Source: Flavobacteriales bacterium (GTDB lineage: Bacteria > Bacteroidota > Bacteroidia > Flavobacteriales > Flavobacteriaceae). Taken from it: a stretch of 33,693 nucleotides of DNA. This document shows, one piece after another, positions 14,969 to 23,420 of the stretch (position 1 is the first letter of the stretch; each line of letters starts with the position of its first letter). Under the pieces are notes generated by a model. That model ran no database searches, had not been told where the DNA came from, and saw nothing but the letters and a program-made list of their open reading frames with translations. The stretch spans positions 1 to 33,693 of the forward strand of contig JAHENA010000024.1 of assembly GCA_024643405.1 (NCBI GenBank). Direction: 5' to 3'. The translations under genes and the position numbers were made by a program.

Positions 14969-15517
14969 TTAAGCCTCAGGATTTTTTGCTCTAATATTCT
15001 TATAAATTTTGAAACCTAACATAATAAGTATACCTAAAACTAATAGCCCTATTATTCCATAAACCCAATTAATGGCATTTTTTAAAATCACTAAAAAAAC
15101 GACAGCAAACAAAATGAACGTAGCTCCTTCATTCCAAATGCGCATAAAACTGGATGTTTTCTTTACCTCATCATTTTGCAATTGGTTATAGTATTGATGC
15201 GTTTTTAAATGATAAATAATTAAAAGAATTACAAATAATAACTTAACATGCATCCATGGTTGTTCTAACCAATATGGCTGCAAAATGAGTAACCAAACTG
15301 CAAAAATAGTAGCTAATATTGCTGATGGCCAAGTTATAATATACCACAACCTTTTGCTCATTAATTTTAGTTGTTTACCTAGAATTTCCTTTTCTGGAGA
15401 AGCTTTATAAAAAGACTCTATTTGATATACAAATAAACGTGGAATATAAAATAAACCTGCAAACCACGTAATCACAAATATGAGGTGAAACGATTTGATA
15501 TAGTTGTAAAATTCCAT
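14969..15517 (-). CDS. hemJ: Protoporphyrinogen IX oxidase HemJ (UPF0093/CopD-like membrane protein)
   Basis: The 182-residue integral membrane protein oxidises protoporphyrinogen IX to protoporphyrin IX, the penultimate step of heme synthesis. The hallmark N-terminal helix has the conserved His11 in SFHLIFVITWFAGLFYIPRL, followed by MSKRLWYIITWPSA and WMHVKLLFVILLI, which carry the conserved Arg and Lys residues of the family. About five membrane helices are predicted, the last being an extra C-terminal one. Its ATG shares one base with the stop codon of the upstream BNR-repeat gene (TAATG), so translation is probably coupled. hemH is further upstream on the same strand. This fills the protoporphyrinogen oxidase step of the heme genes in the window. 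Confidence 0.85.
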   Translation of the reverse strand: MEFYNYIKSFHLIFVITWFAGLFYIPRLFVYQIESFYKASPEKEILGKQLKLMSKRLWYIITWPSAILATIFAVWLLILQPYWLEQPWMHVKLLFVILLIIYHLKTHQYYNQLQNDEVKKTSSFMRIWNEGATFILFAVVFLVILKNAINWVYGIIGLLVLGILIMLGFKIYKNIRAKNPEA

Positions 15518-18500
15518 TAATTTTCTACGAATAAATAGTTTAAATTTTTGTTATTAAAAGCAGCGTTAAAAGAACTAATCTCTTCACTAACCAACTTATT
15601 AAAAGTTTCTAATTGTAAATTAATTTGAGACGTCAATTCGTTTTTAACTGCAATATCTTGATCTGTTGGTGCAAAATCACCCATTTTCACTAAGGAGTTC
15701 AAATGTCCAAGTTTATTGGTTAATCTAATTGGGAAATTTAAAGGATCCTGGTCGCTTTTATTTTGTGTTTGATATAATGCTTCTTCAATTTTTGTAAAAT
15801 CTTCCTTTAACTGTTTAGCTTTTTCCAAAAGGTCTTTTACGGTTTCATTATTTTTATATTGCGATTCAAATGCTGATAATTGCTCTTTTATATTTCTGAT
15901 TTTCTTGATGGATTGATGGGCATTATCCATTGTAGCGTTTACATCTTTAACAAAATCAAATTGCTTTTGCATATCGTCTAAAGTACTTTCTGCTCGCGGA
16001 TCGGCTATGATATTAAAAGGTTGTGATACTTCATTTTCATTAACTTTCAAACTTACTTTATATGTTCCGGGTATAGCTTTTGGCCCATCCAAACTAGCCC
16101 ACCATAAAATCATGCCATCAAGAAGCTCTGCTCCTTTATAAGACATATCCCATATAAACTGGTTCATCCCTTTCTTGACTTCCAGTTTGTTTTCTTTTTT
16201 GTTTTTTGTGCTAAAAGATTTTATGGTATCCCCTTTTACATCAAAATAAGTTAAAGAAACTTCATCGTCTTTTTTAAAGTCTTTCAAATTAAAATAGGTC
16301 ATTACACCATTTGGATGGTTAGTTCCAGAAGTTTTACTCTTATCCCTACTTCTCCCTTCCATTCTATAGGCGTCTTTCGGAATAAAAAGTCTGTTTTCAG
16401 AGGTATTACTAGTATAAAGCTGATGCAATACCGTTAAATCATCCATAATCCATAAACTTCTTCCTTGTGTTGCCACAATTAAATTATTGTCTTTAATTGC
16501 CAAGTCAGTGATTGGAACAATTGGCAAATTCAACTGAAAAGCTTGCCACTTTTTCCCATCATCAAAAGAGATGTACATGCCTGTTTCTGTTCCAGCATAT
16601 AACAACCCTTTTTGTTTTGGATCTTCACGTAGTACTCTGGTAAAATGTTCTGGATTGATGCCGTTAATGATTTTAGTCCACGTTTTACCATAATCTGAGG
16701 TTTTATACAAATAAGGAGCAAAATCTCCCCATTTATACTTGGTTCCTGCTACATAACAAGTTCCGGCATCAAAAGCGCTGGGCTCAATACTATTAATCAT
16801 CATCCATTCCGGCATTTCCTTAGGTGTTACATTCTCCCAATTTGCACCACCATCTTTCGTTAAATGAATTAATCCGTCATCACTTCCTACCCACAGCAAT
16901 CCTTCAACCAATGGAGATTCATTAGCCGCAAATATGGTACAATAGTATTCTACTGATGTATTATCTTGAGTAATAGGACCTCCTGATGATTTTAATTTAT
17001 CAGTGGCATTTCGGGTTAAATCAGGACTTAAAATTTTCCATGATTGACCTTCATTTTCTGTAACATGAACATGTTGCGAAAAGGTATATAAACGTTTTGG
17101 ATTATGTTTTGAAAACATCATTGGGAAATTCCACTGAAAACGATATTTCATGCCTTCAGCACCATGACCCATCGGGTTATCTGGCCACACATTAATGGCT
17201 CTAACGGATCCCGTTTTATGATTTACTCTCGTTAAAAACCCACCATAACTTCCGCCGTATACAATATCATCATTTTCTGGGTCGACGACAATATGTGCCG
17301 ATTCGCCTCCTGCCGTTTCTTCCCAATCATTTTCTGAAATTGAACTTCCTTCAGAACGATGTGAAATTCTTATAGTGGAGTTATCTTGTTGTGCTGCATA
17401 AATCCTATATGGAAAATGATTATCAGTAGTTACTCTATAAAACTGTGCCGTTGGCTGATTATGATAGGAGCTCCAGGTTTCTCCACCATCATAAGTTACT
17501 TGTGCTCCGCCATCATCGCCAATAATCATACGGTTTGAGTTTTCCGGAGCAATCCACAAATCATGATGATCACCATGAGGCGCATTAAATGCACTAAATG
17601 TTTTTCCTCCGTCAGAACTTTTATGATATCTTACATTCATGACATAAACCACATCTGCGTCTTTAGTGTCAGCATAAACTCTGGTATAGTACCAGGCTCG
17701 CTGGCGCAAACTTCTGTCACTATTTACTAAATTCCATGTGTCTCCTCCATCGTCACTTCTGTATAAACCTCCTTTATCTTTGTTTTCAACCATAGCCCAA
17801 ACGCGTTGGTTATTTAAAGGAGATACGGAAACACCAATAATTCCTAAGGTATCTTCAGGAAATCCTTTGTTTTTTGAAATTTCCTTCCAGGTTTCTCCGT
17901 TATCAGTACTTTTCCATAGTCCTGAGCCTTCACCACCTGAACTTAAACTATATGGTGTTCTTTGAACTCTCCACGTAGATGCATACACAATTCTTTGATT
18001 GGTTGGATCAATCATTAAATCAACGACACCTGAATTTTCATTAGCAAAAAGCGTCTTTTTCCAGGTAATCCCACCATCTATACTCTTATAAACGCCTCTG
18101 TCTGGAGTCGGTTTATAAATGTTTCCTAAAACAGCCGCAAAAACAATATTATGATTTGTTGGATCAACAGCAATTCTTGGAACATGCCTGGAGTTTTTTA
18201 ATCCACATTCCGTCCAAGTTTTACCCGCATCAACTGTTTTCCAAATGCCATATCCTGAAGAAACATTCCCTCTTACCGTTTGTTCACCGCCTCCAACATA
18301 GATTACATTAGGATCACTCTTGGATACTGAAATAGCTCCAATACTCCCCCCAAAAAACCCATCCGAAATATTTTCCCATTCCCTTCCTCCATTGGTGGTT
18401 TTCCAAACGCCTCCGCCAGTTGCACCAAAATAAAATAAGTTGGGTTGGTTTGGCACTCCAGTTACTGCAGCACTCCTTCCACCTCTAAAAGGCCCTAAAA

Positions 18501-18609
18501 GCCTGTACTCTAAAGCATTATATTGTGTTTTATCAAAATTTTGAGCAAGTGATTCCGTGTTAAGTCCTGTAATTAAGAATAACAGCATGAGGTAAACGAA
18601 TATTCGCAT
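15517..18609 (-). CDS. Large exported BNR/Asp-box beta-propeller protein (sortilin/VPS10-like)
   Basis: The 1030-residue protein has a signal peptide (IFVYLMLLFLITGLNTESLAQ) and about eleven Asp-box repeats of the SxDxGxTW type, such as KTTNGGREW, KSIDGGITW, KSTDNGETW, RSDDGGDTW, KSSDGGKTF, TKDGGANW and KTSDYGKTW. These build one or two beta-propellers over residues 40-720. After a linker comes a beta domain (about 760-870) and a helical, coiled-coil-like segment (about 880-960). Relatives are commonly named glycosyl hydrolase or sialidase-like, but catalytic sialidase residues are not evident, so a binding or peptidase-associated role is equally possible. It is likely periplasmic or surface located, with no obvious T9SS tail. 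It lies between MATE and hemJ genes on one strand. Confidence 0.85.
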   Translation of the reverse strand: MRIFVYLMLLFLITGLNTESLAQNFDKTQYNALEYRLLGPFRGGRSAAVTGVPNQPNLFYFGATGGGVWKTTNGGREWENISDGFFGGSIGAISVSKSDPNVIYVGGGEQTVRGNVSSGYGIWKTVDAGKTWTECGLKNSRHVPRIAVDPTNHNIVFAAVLGNIYKPTPDRGVYKSIDGGITWKKTLFANENSGVVDLMIDPTNQRIVYASTWRVQRTPYSLSSGGEGSGLWKSTDNGETWKEISKNKGFPEDTLGIIGVSVSPLNNQRVWAMVENKDKGGLYRSDDGGDTWNLVNSDRSLRQRAWYYTRVYADTKDADVVYVMNVRYHKSSDGGKTFSAFNAPHGDHHDLWIAPENSNRMIIGDDGGAQVTYDGGETWSSYHNQPTAQFYRVTTDNHFPYRIYAAQQDNSTIRISHRSEGSSISENDWEETAGGESAHIVVDPENDDIVYGGSYGGFLTRVNHKTGSVRAINVWPDNPMGHGAEGMKYRFQWNFPMMFSKHNPKRLYTFSQHVHVTENEGQSWKILSPDLTRNATDKLKSSGGPITQDNTSVEYYCTIFAANESPLVEGLLWVGSDDGLIHLTKDGGANWENVTPKEMPEWMMINSIEPSAFDAGTCYVAGTKYKWGDFAPYLYKTSDYGKTWTKIINGINPEHFTRVLREDPKQKGLLYAGTETGMYISFDDGKKWQAFQLNLPIVPITDLAIKDNNLIVATQGRSLWIMDDLTVLHQLYTSNTSENRLFIPKDAYRMEGRSRDKSKTSGTNHPNGVMTYFNLKDFKKDDEVSLTYFDVKGDTIKSFSTKNKKENKLEVKKGMNQFIWDMSYKGAELLDGMILWWASLDGPKAIPGTYKVSLKVNENEVSQPFNIIADPRAESTLDDMQKQFDFVKDVNATMDNAHQSIKKIRNIKEQLSAFESQYKNNETVKDLLEKAKQLKEDFTKIEEALYQTQNKSDQDPLNFPIRLTNKLGHLNSLVKMGDFAPTDQDIAVKNELTSQINLQLETFNKLVSEEISSFNAAFNNKNLNYLFVEN

Positions 18610-18656
18610 AGTAAATGATAATTAAATTATGAGTTACTAAAAATAAGAATAATAAT

Positions 18657-20012
18657 TTAGGCTCCGTCTTTAGCTATTAAATTTAACTTAACTTCTCTAT
18701 TCAAAAAGTAAGCCGTTACAATAGTTGAAAGCACATCAGAGATTGGAAAAGACACCCAAACTCCTAATTCACCATAAAACTTTGGTAGAATTAATATTAA
18801 AGGAATAAAAAAAAGGCCTTGTCTTAAAAGAGTTAAAATAAGTGCCGGAGTCGCTTTACCTATCGCTTGAAAATACGCAGCTCCAATAAGTTGTATTGCA
18901 ATTATTGGAGTTGCTGCAAAAACCCAACGCATATCACTTGGTGTTTTACTAATAATTTCAATATCAGTAGTGAACATTTTAGTAATCGCTTCAGGAAACA
19001 ACATCAATAAAATAAAGACAAAAGTCGCCATAATCATAGCATATTTTATAGCAATATGTATAGTCTCCTTGACACGAGTATAGTTTTGAGCACCATAATT
19101 AAATCCGGCTATTGGTAAAAAACCCTGTGTTAAACCTAAGACAGGAAACATAGCAAACATGAGCATTCTGCCTACAATAGCATATGATGTTACTGAAACT
19201 TCTCCTCCTAAATCAAACAAGATATTATTCATAAATAAGTAAGTAATACTTACTACCGCCTGTCTTGCTAAAGTGACAAATCCTAGAGAGCTAATTTCAG
19301 AAACCAAAGAAGGGCTCAAGCCAAAATGTGAAAAGTTTATTTTGAGCTCAGAGTTTTTGGATAAGAAAAACCAAAGTATAAATGCAAAACAGATGATATA
19401 GGAAATTGAAGTGGCCCAAGCAGCACCTTCCATTCCATAGTCCAAAACATTAATAAATATATAGTCTAATAGCAAATTAGTCACAGAAGGAATCATCATG
19501 GCATACATGGCAAATTTTGGCTTACCTTCAGCTCTTATAACGGTATTCCCCATCATACAAAGCGCTAAAAAAGGCACCCCATAAAGCACAATAGTATAAT
19601 AAATCCTGGCGGGTTCAAAAATGTTTCCTTTACCTCCAAAAGACAAAATAATACTATCTTTAAACCATAAACCTAATACTACTAAAGTGACTGTAAGCAA
19701 TAGCGTTAAGGTTATTTGATTTCCAAAAGTTTTTAATGCCTTTTCACTATTTTTACTACCAAGCGCCCTTGAAATTATTGAAGAACCACCGATTCCAATT
19801 GACATTCCTAAAGCGGCAATAAAAAAAGAAACAGGAAGTACTACATTAATAGCCGCTATTGCAATTGAACCAATCCAATTTCCAACAAAGATAGTGTCTA
19901 CTAAGATATTAAGCGACATCACCAAAATTCCTATAGACGCAGGAACGGCTTGTTTAATTAATAATTTAGTTATTGGTTGAGTCCCTAAATCCTGGGAAGA
20001 TATTTTTGCCAT
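18657..20012 (-). CDS. MATE family multidrug/organic cation efflux transporter
   Basis: The 451-residue protein has about twelve membrane helices and the MATE N-terminal pattern (PASIGILVMSLNILVDTIFVGNWIG), with the second-half repeat starting near residue 230 (SLVSEISSLGFVTLARQAVV). This is the MepA/DinF-like subgroup by general appearance. Such proteins exchange Na+ or H+ for small organic compounds at the inner membrane. It begins 12 bases downstream of hemH, so it is probably in the same transcript. Whether it exports drugs, porphyrin intermediates or something else cannot be told from sequence; the heme context makes porphyrin export a testable idea. Confidence 0.9.
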   Translation of the reverse strand: MAKISSQDLGTQPITKLLIKQAVPASIGILVMSLNILVDTIFVGNWIGSIAIAAINVVLPVSFFIAALGMSIGIGGSSIISRALGSKNSEKALKTFGNQITLTLLLTVTLVVLGLWFKDSIILSFGGKGNIFEPARIYYTIVLYGVPFLALCMMGNTVIRAEGKPKFAMYAMMIPSVTNLLLDYIFINVLDYGMEGAAWATSISYIICFAFILWFFLSKNSELKINFSHFGLSPSLVSEISSLGFVTLARQAVVSITYLFMNNILFDLGGEVSVTSYAIVGRMLMFAMFPVLGLTQGFLPIAGFNYGAQNYTRVKETIHIAIKYAMIMATFVFILLMLFPEAITKMFTTDIEIISKTPSDMRWVFAATPIIAIQLIGAAYFQAIGKATPALILTLLRQGLFFIPLILILPKFYGELGVWVSFPISDVLSTIVTAYFLNREVKLNLIAKDGA

Positions 20013-20024
20013 TTATTTTCAGGC

Positions 20025-21038
20025 TTAGGCCCAATTTTTAATCCATTTTACTAAAAGTGAAACCCAGGAATCATCATCATTTAAACACGGAATAGTTGTA
20101 AAGTCTTTCCCTCCCATTTCATGAAATATTTCCTGACCTTCCATAGCGATTTCTTCTAAAGTTTCTAAACAATCACTAACAAATGCTGGAGTTACAATAG
20201 CCATATTTTTAATGCCTTGTTTTCCTAATCGTTCAATTGTTCTGTCTGTGTAAGGCTGTAACCATGGATCAAACCCTAATCTTGATTGAAATGATGTTGA
20301 AAATGTTCCTTCTGTTAGTTTTAGATTTTCTCCTACTAATCTGGTAACCTCATAACATTGATGTCTGTAGCAAAATTCATGGGCTTTTGAGGGTGTTACA
20401 CAACAACTACCATCAATTTTACAATGTGATTTTGTAACATCACTTTTTCGAATGTGTCTTTCTGGAACCCCATGATAAGAAAACAATAAATGATCATAAG
20501 ATTTACCATTTAAATGCCTTTTAATTGATTTTGAAAGTACTTCTATATATTCCGGATCATTATAAAACCCCGGCAAGGATTCTATTATTAAATTTGGGAA
20601 ATGTTCCTTCTGAATTTCATCCGCTAAAACCAAAATGGTTTCTGTAGTAGCCATAGCAAATTGTGGATATAAAGGAATTAAAAGCACTTGTTCAACACCT
20701 TTATTGACTAAATCCTGTAAACCTTTATAGATAGACATACTGCCATATCGCATGGCCAATCCTACTGGAATTTCAGTTTGTTGTTGTACTTTATCTTGTA
20801 ATCTTTCCGATAAAACAATTAACGGGGAACCTTCTTTCCACCATATTTTTTTATAGGCCGCCGCTGAAGCTTTGGGACGCGTTTTTAATATGATTCCTTT
20901 AACAAGCAGCGTTCTGGCCCAAAGAGGCACATCAATAACCCGCTCATCCATTAAAAATTCACCTAAATATTTCTTGACATCTTTGGGCTCCGGACTGTCA
21001 GGAGAACCAAGATTTACTAAAAGAATTCCTTTTTTCAT
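20025..21038 (-). CDS. hemH: Ferrochelatase with an internal cysteine-rich segment
   Basis: The 337-residue enzyme inserts Fe(II) into protoporphyrin IX to make protoheme. The catalytic His is His189 in LLFSYHGVPERHI, and the conserved C-terminal Glu region is SDCLETLEEI. FQSRLGFDPWLQPYTD is the usual product-site motif. Between them lies a segment with five Cys (206, 212, 213, 223, 228: HCKIDGSCC and EFCYRHQCYEV), which is not in the E. coli or B. subtilis enzymes as I recall them and could bind a [2Fe-2S] cluster. The start MKKGILLVNLGSP at 21038 fits the family better than the in-frame ATG five codons upstream. It follows the AraC gene by 29 bases and precedes the MATE gene by 12. Confidence 0.95.
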   Translation of the reverse strand: MKKGILLVNLGSPDSPEPKDVKKYLGEFLMDERVIDVPLWARTLLVKGIILKTRPKASAAAYKKIWWKEGSPLIVLSERLQDKVQQQTEIPVGLAMRYGSMSIYKGLQDLVNKGVEQVLLIPLYPQFAMATTETILVLADEIQKEHFPNLIIESLPGFYNDPEYIEVLSKSIKRHLNGKSYDHLLFSYHGVPERHIRKSDVTKSHCKIDGSCCVTPSKAHEFCYRHQCYEVTRLVGENLKLTEGTFSTSFQSRLGFDPWLQPYTDRTIERLGKQGIKNMAIVTPAFVSDCLETLEEIAMEGQEIFHEMGGKDFTTIPCLNDDDSWVSLLVKWIKNWA

Positions 21039-21067
21039 TTTAATTTTTAGCAAAGATAAGTAGTATT

Positions 21068-21988
21068 TTAATTTAAAGACATTAAATATTTTTTTGGAGT
21101 CGTACCATATTTCTTTTTAAAGGCTGCAATAAAATGACTTGAGGTACTATAGCCAACTTTTAAACCTACTTCATTAACATTGTTAACTCCTGCCTCTAAC
21201 ATTTTTCGTGCAAACTCCATTTTATGTTCTACAAGAAAACCAAAAACTGTATCGCCATAAATCTGTTTGAATCCTTCTTTTAATTTTTTTAAACTTAAGC
21301 CAACTTCATCTGCTAATTCTTGTAAACTAGGCGGTTCAGCCATCTTAGAAATAATAATATCCTTGGCTCTTCTTAATTTTGTAACATTAGTTTCATCAAC
21401 TAAAAATGGACATTGTTCAATATTAGTGTCTTCATTTCTGTTAAAATATAAACTCAAAATTTCATATGCCTTTCCCTTAAAATATAAATTTTTTATGGAC
21501 TGATTGAGGTTATAATTAATCAATTGGTTTAAAACAATGGCCATTGAAGGTGAAATTTCTCCATCCTTATAATATTTCTTTTCCTTGTTATCATCATTTA
21601 AAAAAGAAATATAATCAGCTTCTTGTGAAAATAAAGAGTGGAATTTTTTGATAGAAATTAAGACGGAGACAACCCAAGAGTTTGGGCCTATTTCTAAATT
21701 AATCGGCAACTCTTTTTGAGGATTGTATAATAGCAATGAGTTTTCTTCAAGAATATTCAACGTATAGGTCCCCTCATTAAAAACAAATTTGCTTAATCCT
21801 TTTAAACAAAAATGAAATTGTATGTAATCGCTTTGAACCTCTTTATTTAAAATTTGGAAGTTATTCTCCTCGTTTTTAAATGTTAAGACAAAAAATCCGT
21901 CATCTACAAAAGTTTCAATAAAATACCTTTCATCGACATTTTTTTTATAATTGGGTGCTTGGATATAAATGTTATTTTTTTGCTTCAT
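21068..21988 (-). CDS. PchR-like AraC-family regulator at the heme gene divide
   Basis: The 306-residue protein has an N-terminal sensor region (about 1-190, with IQFHFCLKGLSKFVFNEG and a NSWVVSVLISIKKFHSLF stretch) like PchR/RhrA-type regulators of iron uptake, and a C-terminal AraC DNA-binding domain (about 205-306) with PSLQELADEVGLSLKKLKEGF and NVNEVGLKVGYSTSSHFIAAF. It is transcribed away from hemA and directly upstream of hemH, so one regulator separates the two arms of the heme locus. That makes control of heme synthesis by iron, heme or a porphyrin a sound guess. Two dyads in the shared 172-base gap are candidate sites. No biochemical evidence is available from the sequence. Confidence 0.88.
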   Translation of the reverse strand: MKQKNNIYIQAPNYKKNVDERYFIETFVDDGFFVLTFKNEENNFQILNKEVQSDYIQFHFCLKGLSKFVFNEGTYTLNILEENSLLLYNPQKELPINLEIGPNSWVVSVLISIKKFHSLFSQEADYISFLNDDNKEKKYYKDGEISPSMAIVLNQLINYNLNQSIKNLYFKGKAYEILSLYFNRNEDTNIEQCPFLVDETNVTKLRRAKDIIISKMAEPPSLQELADEVGLSLKKLKEGFKQIYGDTVFGFLVEHKMEFARKMLEAGVNNVNEVGLKVGYSTSSHFIAAFKKKYGTTPKKYLMSLN

Positions 21989-22030
21989 TTTAGAATAAAT
22001 ATTTTAAAAGCCGCTAATACAGGGGTAAAA

Positions 22031-22048
22031 ATATGATAAATATCATAT
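22031..22048. promoter_or_regulatory. CRP/FNR-like dyad ATATGATA-AA-TATCATAT
   Basis: Two perfect eight-base arms around AA contain TGATaaatATCA, which fits the TGATnnnnATCA core of CRP/FNR-family sites. It lies 43 bases upstream of the AraC ATG and about 100 upstream of the predicted hemA transcript start. Confidence 0.45.
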
Positions 22049-22085
22049 AATATTAAAAAAAAACTCTAAAAACCCAAAATCGACA

Positions 22086-22101
22086 CTAAAAGTTCTTTTA
22101 G
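22086..22101. promoter_or_regulatory. Dyad CTAAAAG-TT-CTTTTAG just upstream of the hemA -33 region
   Basis: Two perfect seven-base arms around TT end two bases before the TTG taken as the -33 element. This is a typical activator position, so a site for the adjacent AraC protein or another regulator is plausible. Confidence 0.45.
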
Positions 22102-22127
22102 CGTTGTTTTTTTAATTTTTTGATACA

Positions 22128-22135
22128 TACATTTG
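22128..22135 (+). promoter_or_regulatory. -7 promoter box (TACATTTG) of the hem operon
   Basis: TACATTTG is a full consensus match, with TTG at 22104-22106 as -33 and a 21-base spacer. The hemA ATG is 26 bases downstream of the box start-to-end region. This is the best-formed promoter in the window. Confidence 0.7.
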
Positions 22136-22160
22136 TTCTTCTAAATTTTGAAATCTACCA

Positions 22161-23420
22161 ATGCAACAATATAATATTTCTAAAAGTAGTTCTTTCTATG
22201 CCTTAGGATTAAGCTATAAAAAAGCTGATGCCGATATTAGAGGGAGATTTAGTTTAGACGAAAGCTCTAAAATTAACTTACTTAATCAAGCGAAAGAAAA
22301 CGGCATTGAGAGTTTGGTGATTACCTCAACATGTAATAGAACAGAAATTTATGGTTTTGCTCAACATCCCTTTCAGCTAATTCAATTACTTTGTGATAAT
22401 ACTAAAGGTACTGTTGAAGAGTTTCAAAAAGTAGCTTATATCTACAAAAACAAAGATGCCATTTCTCACATGTTTAGGGTCGGTTCTGGCCTAGATAGTC
22501 AAATACTTGGGGATTTTGAAATTATTAGCCAAATTAAAAAGAGTGCCGTTGCCTCTAAAAAAGTCAATTTATTAAATCCTTTTTTAGAACGACTTGTGAA
22601 TGCTGTTATTCAGGCTAGTAAACGTATTAAAACAGAAACAGAAATTTCTTCTGGAGCTACGTCTGTTTCGTTTGCCTCCGTTCAATATATTTTTAATTCA
22701 GTAGAGGATATTTCTAATAAAAATATTTTATTGTTTGGAACCGGGAAAATAGGTAGAAATACTTGTGAGAATCTGGTAAAACACACTAAAAATGAGCGTA
22801 TTACTCTCATTAACAGGACTAAAAATACGGCAGAAAATATTGCCGGCAAATTTAATTTAGTGGTAAAAGATTATGCGAATTTACAAGAAGAAATCAATCA
22901 AACAGACATCTTAATTGTAGCCACTGGCGCACAGAGACCAACGATTGATAAGCATTTAATTCAAGGAGAAAAACCTCTTTTAATTTTAGATTTATCAATA
23001 CCCAAAAACGTTCATGACAACGTTAAAGAGTTGCCTAATGTCATGCTGGTACATTTAGATGATTTATCCAAAATCACAGATGAAACTCATGAAAAACGCA
23101 AAGAACATATTCCATTTGCCGAAAGTATTATTGAAGAGGTAAAAAAAGAATTTAATGACTGGCTAGAAACCAGAAAATTTGCCCCAACAATTAAAGCCTT
23201 AAAAAATAAACTTCTAGATTTTAAAATTGCTGAATTAGAAACTCAAAGAAAAAAAATTGACAATTTTAATGAAGAGCAAGCCGAGTTGATAAGCAATAAT
23301 ATCATTCAAAAAATCACTAATCATTTTGCGCATCATCTAAAAGATGATAATATTTCAACTGATGAAAGCCTTGAGCTTATAAAAAAAGTATTCCAATTAG
23401 AAAATTTAATAGATGTCTAA
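22161..23420 (+). CDS. hemA: Glutamyl-tRNA reductase
   Basis: The 419-residue NADPH enzyme reduces glutamyl-tRNA to glutamate-1-semialdehyde, the first committed step of C5 heme synthesis. The catalytic Cys58 is in TSTCNRTEIYG. The specificity region EFQKVAY...DAISHMFRVGSGLDSQILGD and the NADP-binding loop ILLFGTGKIGRNTCENL follow, then the C-terminal dimerisation helix. Length is typical. The stop overlaps the hemC start by eight bases, showing tight coupling. The partner HemL is not in the window. It is likely the controlled entry point of the operon, given the promoter and dyads before it. Confidence 0.96.
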   Translation: MQQYNISKSSSFYALGLSYKKADADIRGRFSLDESSKINLLNQAKENGIESLVITSTCNRTEIYGFAQHPFQLIQLLCDNTKGTVEEFQKVAYIYKNKDAISHMFRVGSGLDSQILGDFEIISQIKKSAVASKKVNLLNPFLERLVNAVIQASKRIKTETEISSGATSVSFASVQYIFNSVEDISNKNILLFGTGKIGRNTCENLVKHTKNERITLINRTKNTAENIAGKFNLVVKDYANLQEEINQTDILIVATGAQRPTIDKHLIQGEKPLLILDLSIPKNVHDNVKELPNVMLVHLDDLSKITDETHEKRKEHIPFAESIIEEVKKEFNDWLETRKFAPTIKALKNKLLDFKIAELETQRKKIDNFNEEQAELISNNIIQKITNHFAHHLKDDNISTDESLELIKKVFQLENLIDV

